From Streptomyces flaveus (GTDB lineage Bacteria; Actinomycetota; Actinomycetes; Streptomycetales; Streptomycetaceae), in contig NZ_BMPQ01000002.1 in assembly GCF_014647675.1 (NCBI RefSeq), positions 545,071 through 609,070 of the forward strand: a stretch of DNA of 64,000 bases, in the 5' to 3' direction. The position numbers and the translations under genes were made by a program. Below are positions 60,612-64,000 of this stretch, in pieces. Position 1 is the first letter of the stretch. The number at the start of each line of letters is the position of its first letter. The notes under the pieces were generated by a model, which was not told where the DNA came from, did not search any database, and saw nothing but the letters and a program-made list of their open reading frames with translations.

Positions 60612-61292
60612 TCAGCCCCGGAGTCGGAGGCGGTCGGTGCTGTCCTCGCTGGGCTGGACGACGACGATGCCCTGTCCGGAGAAGGCCATCTGGAACGCCT
60701 CTCCGCTGCCCCGCCCGATCAGCGACTGCGCCTTGAAGCTGCGCTTGCCCTTCACCTTGAGGTTCGGGGACCAGGCGACGAGCGCGTCCGGGTCGACGTA
60801 CGTCTCGTCCTCCCCGCCGCCGCAGTCGACGACGATGGGCTTGCCCCGGGAGGTCAGCGCGACCCAGCCCTGCCCGGAGATCTTGGTGTTCCACAGGCCT
60901 TGTCCGGCGAATTTCGCCAGTCCCTTGACGCGTTCGACGCCCCACTGGAGGTGTGCGTCGAAGGCGAGCAGGTTGGTGGCGTTGACGGAGATTCCGTCGC
61001 CGTTGAGGTTGATGACGACCACGTTCGCTCCGTAGTCGGCCAGATAGAGCAGACCGTCTCCGGAGCACTTCATCAGGGGCGCGCCCTCACCGGTGGCCCA
61101 GTCGCGTGCGATCTGGCGCACGGCCGGCGGATTGGGCTCGTACTGGACGAAGCCTTCGTAGGCGACCATCGACCCCACGCGCGCGAGGAGGTCGCTTCCG
61201 CTCTGCATGGCGACCTTGAGCATGTGGTTGCCGTGGTTCTCCATGCGTGCGGCAACGGGTGCCGGGGCGAAGCCCGCGAGCTGCTGGTTCAT
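60612..61292 (-). CDS. AIM24-family protein, copy B
   Basis: A 226-residue AIM24-type protein. It shares MLKVAMQSGSDLLARVGSMVAYEGFVQYE, APLMKCSGDGLLYLA and EAFQMAFSGQGIVVVQPSED with copy A. It lies 16 bases from copy A and 13 bases from the TerD-fusion gene, indicating one operon. No membrane segment is visible. Confidence 0.87.
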   Translation of the reverse strand: MNQQLAGFAPAPVAARMENHGNHMLKVAMQSGSDLLARVGSMVAYEGFVQYEPNPPAVRQIARDWATGEGAPLMKCSGDGLLYLADYGANVVVINLNGDGISVNATNLLAFDAHLQWGVERVKGLAKFAGQGLWNTKISGQGWVALTSRGKPIVVDCGGGEDETYVDPDALVAWSPNLKVKGKRSFKAQSLIGRGSGEAFQMAFSGQGIVVVQPSEDSTDRLRLRG

Positions 61293-61305
61293 ATGACGGG
61301 CTCCC

Positions 61306-63042
61306 TCAGACCTCGTACGGCTGGACGACGATGAAATTGCCGGGCGCGCCGCGGAATTGGAGGTTCACGCTCTCTCCGGTGTCGCCCGGGTAGGCGTTGC
61401 GGCGCATCCGCACCTGGCTGGAGACGATCACCTGGGAGGCGGCGGACCAGGCGACGACGGCGTTGCAGTCGGCGAACGTCGTCGGCGTGACCGGCAGCAC
61501 CACGGGCGCTCCCTGCGTCTTGACGATGATCGTGCCGGTCCCCTGGAACTGCATCGTGAACAGCGCGCCTCCGGGGATGCCGTGTCCTTCGACGCGGCGG
61601 ACCTCGTACTGGAGTGTCTCGTCGAACGCGAGAACGTTCTCCGCGGAGACGCAGATGGCGTCGCCCTGCAGCTCGATGGGGTGCAGCATGGCGGACTTCT
61701 CGGCGAGGAACACCTGGCCCTTGCCCGAACAGCGCATCAGCTGCATCTCCTGGCCGGTCGCGTTGCCCACGATCCGGCCGGAGAATCCGGCGCTCTTGTA
61801 GCTGAAGTCGACCTTGCCCTGGTAGAGCACCATGCTGCCCTGGCGGGCGAGCACTGCCTGATCACCGCCCATGCCGAGGTCGACACGGACCATCTTCTTG
61901 TTCTGCTGGGTCCAGCGCTGCCCGGTGGGCGCCTCCTTGTACGGCTGAAGCGCCGCGGCAACACCGGCGCCTCCCTGGGGAGCGCCCTGCGGTACCGCGT
62001 ACCCGGCAGGCGCGGCCGGAGCACCGGGCTGGCCGGGGACCTGGCCGAACAGCGGCTGCTGCCCGTACCCGGGAGGCGGGGTCGGCTGGCCATAGCCGGG
62101 CGGCGGGGCGGGTGCTTGGGGTGCTTGGGGTGCCTGAGGCTGTCCGTAGCCGGGCGGCAGAGGCGCGCTCGGGGCGGGGGGCTGGCCGTACGGAGGCTGC
62201 TGCTGGTCCGGCGGCTGCCCGTAGGGCGCGGGAGCGGGTGCCGGAGGCGGTACAGGGCCGCCGCCGGGCGGGGTCATGGGCGCCGCGATGGTCGGTGCGG
62301 CGTGCATGGGGGGTGTGGGCTCCGGAGGTGCGGGTGCCTGTGGCGGGGTGGCTGCCGGGGGCGGCGCGAAGCCCTGGGCGGGCTGCAGAGCGGGGGCCGG
62401 AGCCGGCGTTGCGGGACCCGACGGGGCGCCGAACGCGGGCGGCGCGGTGCCCTGCGCGGGTGGCGCGAAGGACGGAGCGCCGGCCCCCGGCTGCGGTGCG
62501 GCGGCGGGCTCCTCCTGGGCGACCTCGCCGCCGAAGTTCTTCAGCAGCGCGTCGAGTCCGCCGTCGAAGCCCTGACCGACCGCCGCGAACCGCCATACGT
62601 CCTTGAGGTAGAAGTCGCCCAGCATCACGGCGCGTTCGGTGGAGAACTCGGCGCCACTGAAGGGGTACCGGGCCACCTCTTCGCCTCCCGCGACGATACG
62701 GAGGTATCCGGGGGCGATCTGCGACAACTGCCCGGCGCCATCGAGCGTCGCCGTGAACGACAACCTCTGGATCTGCGGCGGGATCTTGTCGAGCGTGACG
62801 CGGAAGGACTCCGTGTCGCCCGCCTGCGCTCCCAGGAGCTGAACGGACTCCTCAGGAGTCTTCGGCTGGTTGAAGAAGACGAAGTACCTGTCGTCCGAAA
62901 GCCGTTCGTCGGCGTCCAGACCGAAGCAACTGATGTCGAAGGTCAGCCCGGGGCCGGTGATCTGCACGCCTACGTACAGATCGGTGCCCGCGGTGAGGTC
63001 ACTGATCTTGGCCTTGTGGCCGCGTTGGAATTCCCTGGCCAT
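61306..63042 (-). CDS. TerD-AIM24 fusion protein
   Basis: A 578-residue three-part protein. Residues 1-175 form a TerD domain, a calcium-binding fold of the tellurite/stress-response system (FDISCFGLDADERLSDDRYFVFFNQPKTPEESV, VMLGDFYLKDVWRFAAVGQGF). Residues about 180-370 are a Pro/Ala/Gln-rich linker (PPYGQPPAPSAPLPPGYGQ). The C-terminus (about 375-578) is an AIM24 domain (VRVDLGMGGDQAVLARQGSMVLYQG, MQLMRCSGKGQVFLA). It leads an operon with two single-domain AIM24 genes. Other Ter genes are not nearby. Confidence 0.9.
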   Translation of the reverse strand: MAREFQRGHKAKISDLTAGTDLYVGVQITGPGLTFDISCFGLDADERLSDDRYFVFFNQPKTPEESVQLLGAQAGDTESFRVTLDKIPPQIQRLSFTATLDGAGQLSQIAPGYLRIVAGGEEVARYPFSGAEFSTERAVMLGDFYLKDVWRFAAVGQGFDGGLDALLKNFGGEVAQEEPAAAPQPGAGAPSFAPPAQGTAPPAFGAPSGPATPAPAPALQPAQGFAPPPAATPPQAPAPPEPTPPMHAAPTIAAPMTPPGGGPVPPPAPAPAPYGQPPDQQQPPYGQPPAPSAPLPPGYGQPQAPQAPQAPAPPPGYGQPTPPPGYGQQPLFGQVPGQPGAPAAPAGYAVPQGAPQGGAGVAAALQPYKEAPTGQRWTQQNKKMVRVDLGMGGDQAVLARQGSMVLYQGKVDFSYKSAGFSGRIVGNATGQEMQLMRCSGKGQVFLAEKSAMLHPIELQGDAICVSAENVLAFDETLQYEVRRVEGHGIPGGALFTMQFQGTGTIIVKTQGAPVVLPVTPTTFADCNAVVAWSAASQVIVSSQVRMRRNAYPGDTGESVNLQFRGAPGNFIVVQPYEV

Positions 63043-63187
63043 GCGTAACGACCGTCCCCCATCCCGATACGAGTGCGTCGCGCGTCAGGCTAACCGCAAA
63101 ATCCGGCCGCGGACGAAGCCGGTACAGACCCGGTACACAATCCCTGCTTCCGGCCCGTACCAGCACAGTCGCGCCGCCGGACCCCTG

Positions 63188-63805
63188 TCACTCGTCGTGC
63201 GCGGCGGGCAGATGGGGCAGCCGGTCGGCGGCGACCACCCCTTCGAGGTAGCCGCGGGCCCGCTCGGTACGCGGATAGGCATCGAGGAGCTGCCAGAAGC
63301 GGGGCCCGTGGCCGGGCACGAGCAGGTGCGCGAGTTCGTGGACGAGGACGTAGTCGACGACGTATTCGGGCATGCCCTGCAAGCGGTGCGACAGGCGGAT
63401 GCTGCCCTCGGCCGGGGTGCAGGAGCCCCAGCGGGTGTTCTGGTTGGTGACCCAGCGGACCGAGGAGGGCCGGGCGAGGCCGTCGAAGTACTGGTCGGAG
63501 AGCCGGGCGGCACGCTCGGAGAGCTCCGCGTCGCCGAGTACCCGTTTGTTCTCCTGGGCGGCGAGCTTGTCGAGCATGACGCCCACCCAACGCTGCTCCT
63601 CCGCCTCGGACATCCGGGCGGGGATCAGTACGACGGTACGATCACCCTCGCGATACGCGGAGACCGTTCTGCGTCGGCGAGTGCTCCGGCGGACCTCGAT
63701 CGCGCTCGCCCCCGAGCCGCTCGGCGGCTCGCTCGTCGTGCTGCGCTGTGGTTTTCCGCGGTTCAGTGGGTCGGCGGACACGCCCCGACGGTACCTGTTG
63801 CGCAT
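63188..63805 (-). CDS. YgjP-like (WssD/M48-type) metallopeptidase
   Basis: A 205-residue YgjP/DUF45-type peptidase. The zinc motif is complete: VLVHELAHLLVPGHGPRFW (HExxH with a third His in PGH). The preceding RWGSCTPAEGSIRLSHRL is the family signature. The N-terminus is basic and low-complexity (RRSTRRRRTVSAYRE). The start is uncertain: ATG 63805 or GTG 63781. These enzymes are often neighbours of restriction or DNA genes, but here it follows the AIM24 group and precedes nothing visible to the window end. Confidence 0.88.
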   Translation of the reverse strand: MRNRYRRGVSADPLNRGKPQRSTTSEPPSGSGASAIEVRRSTRRRRTVSAYREGDRTVVLIPARMSEAEEQRWVGVMLDKLAAQENKRVLGDAELSERAARLSDQYFDGLARPSSVRWVTNQNTRWGSCTPAEGSIRLSHRLQGMPEYVVDYVLVHELAHLLVPGHGPRFWQLLDAYPRTERARGYLEGVVAADRLPHLPAAHDE

Positions 63806-64000
63806 GGTGGAAGTCCCGCCTCCGGGACGGTTCGATGCCGATCCGCGCTCTGCGCGCCCAGTTTGTCCATACTCCGTACGCCTGGTTTGTACGACGAATG
63901 CACCCAGCCTGTGGATAACTTTCGGCACTCGACAGCCGGGACGTGCATGCTGGCAATCCGACCGGCGGAGCAGGACGAGCACCACCGGCACAACGGGGAC

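Noticed and set aside
63806..64000. A gene at the right edge
   Set aside because: No start with RBS or family motif is visible in the last 195 bases on either strand; it is probably a promoter region, cut by the edge.

Overview
The window is chromosomal DNA from a Streptomyces. It has very high GC, dense genes with frequent GTG starts and ATGA/GTGA stop-start overlaps, WhiB-, SigB- and ECF-type regulators, DasR sites and an albaflavenone terpene pair. From memory, the gene order parallels the S. coelicolor region sigH - wblE - nagB - dasDCBA/dasR - nrdABS - cyp170A1/epi-isozizaene synthase - rsrA/sigR - aroA - hisN, read backwards in SCO numbering. I see no insertion sequence, prophage or CRISPR array; this is core chromosome.

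Regions. 1-3.2 kb: a sugar-type ABC transporter (permease cut by the window edge, plus binding lipoprotein) divergent from an IclR regulator. 3.2-5.1 kb: a CPA1 Na+/H+ antiporter divergent from a small UBP zinc-finger protein. 5.4-6.9 kb: ushX-sigH stress sigma locus. 7-10.7 kb: membrane protein, lipid-kinase-like protein, wblE, and a PdtaS-type histidine kinase. 11-18.1 kb: amino-sugar block, nagB, dasD-dasC-dasB-dasA and dasR, with dre operators in front of nagB, dasA and dasR. 18.2-22.6 kb: carboxylate uptake (CstA with its small partner; DUF3311 plus an SSS symporter). 23.5-28.5 kb: NrdR boxes, cobalamin riboswitch and the nrdA-nrdB-nrdS ribonucleotide reductase operon. 28.5-31 kb: CYP170A1 and epi-isozizaene synthase. 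31.3-33.2 kb: peptide deformylase and a TPR protein. 33.3-35.9 kb: three Roadblock/LC7 proteins, a PATAN (DUF4388)-like protein and an acidic repeat protein, with no GTPase nearby.

36-37.3 kb: rsrA-sigR thiol-stress pair with a textbook SigR promoter. 37.3-44.7 kb: hydrolase, SRAP protein, M50-like membrane protease, aroA, rsgA, SMR exporter plus TetR, hisN and a CBS protein. 44.8-48.2 kb: a Fur/CatR-like regulator and an NMT1/SsuA-type ABC importer. 48.2-50.6 kb: two identical initiator tRNAs flanking a Sel1-repeat gene. 50.7-59.8 kb: UPF0182 membrane protein, PPA1309-like protein, PDZ-Lon protease, MoaE, an epimerase-like protein, a Zincin-2-like protein and a Nudix protein. 59.8-63.8 kb: three AIM24-domain proteins, the largest fused to TerD, and a YgjP-like metallopeptidase.

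How it works together. The amino-sugar block imports chitobiose, hydrolyses it in the cytoplasm and deaminates GlcN-6-P, all under DasR. The nrd operon combines NrdR control with B12 sensing. sigH/ushX, wblE/pdtaS and rsrA/sigR are three stress circuits packed within about 30 kb. The least-explained groups are the Roadblock/PATAN cluster and the TerD-AIM24 group. All calls are by eye; no database search or folding program was run.
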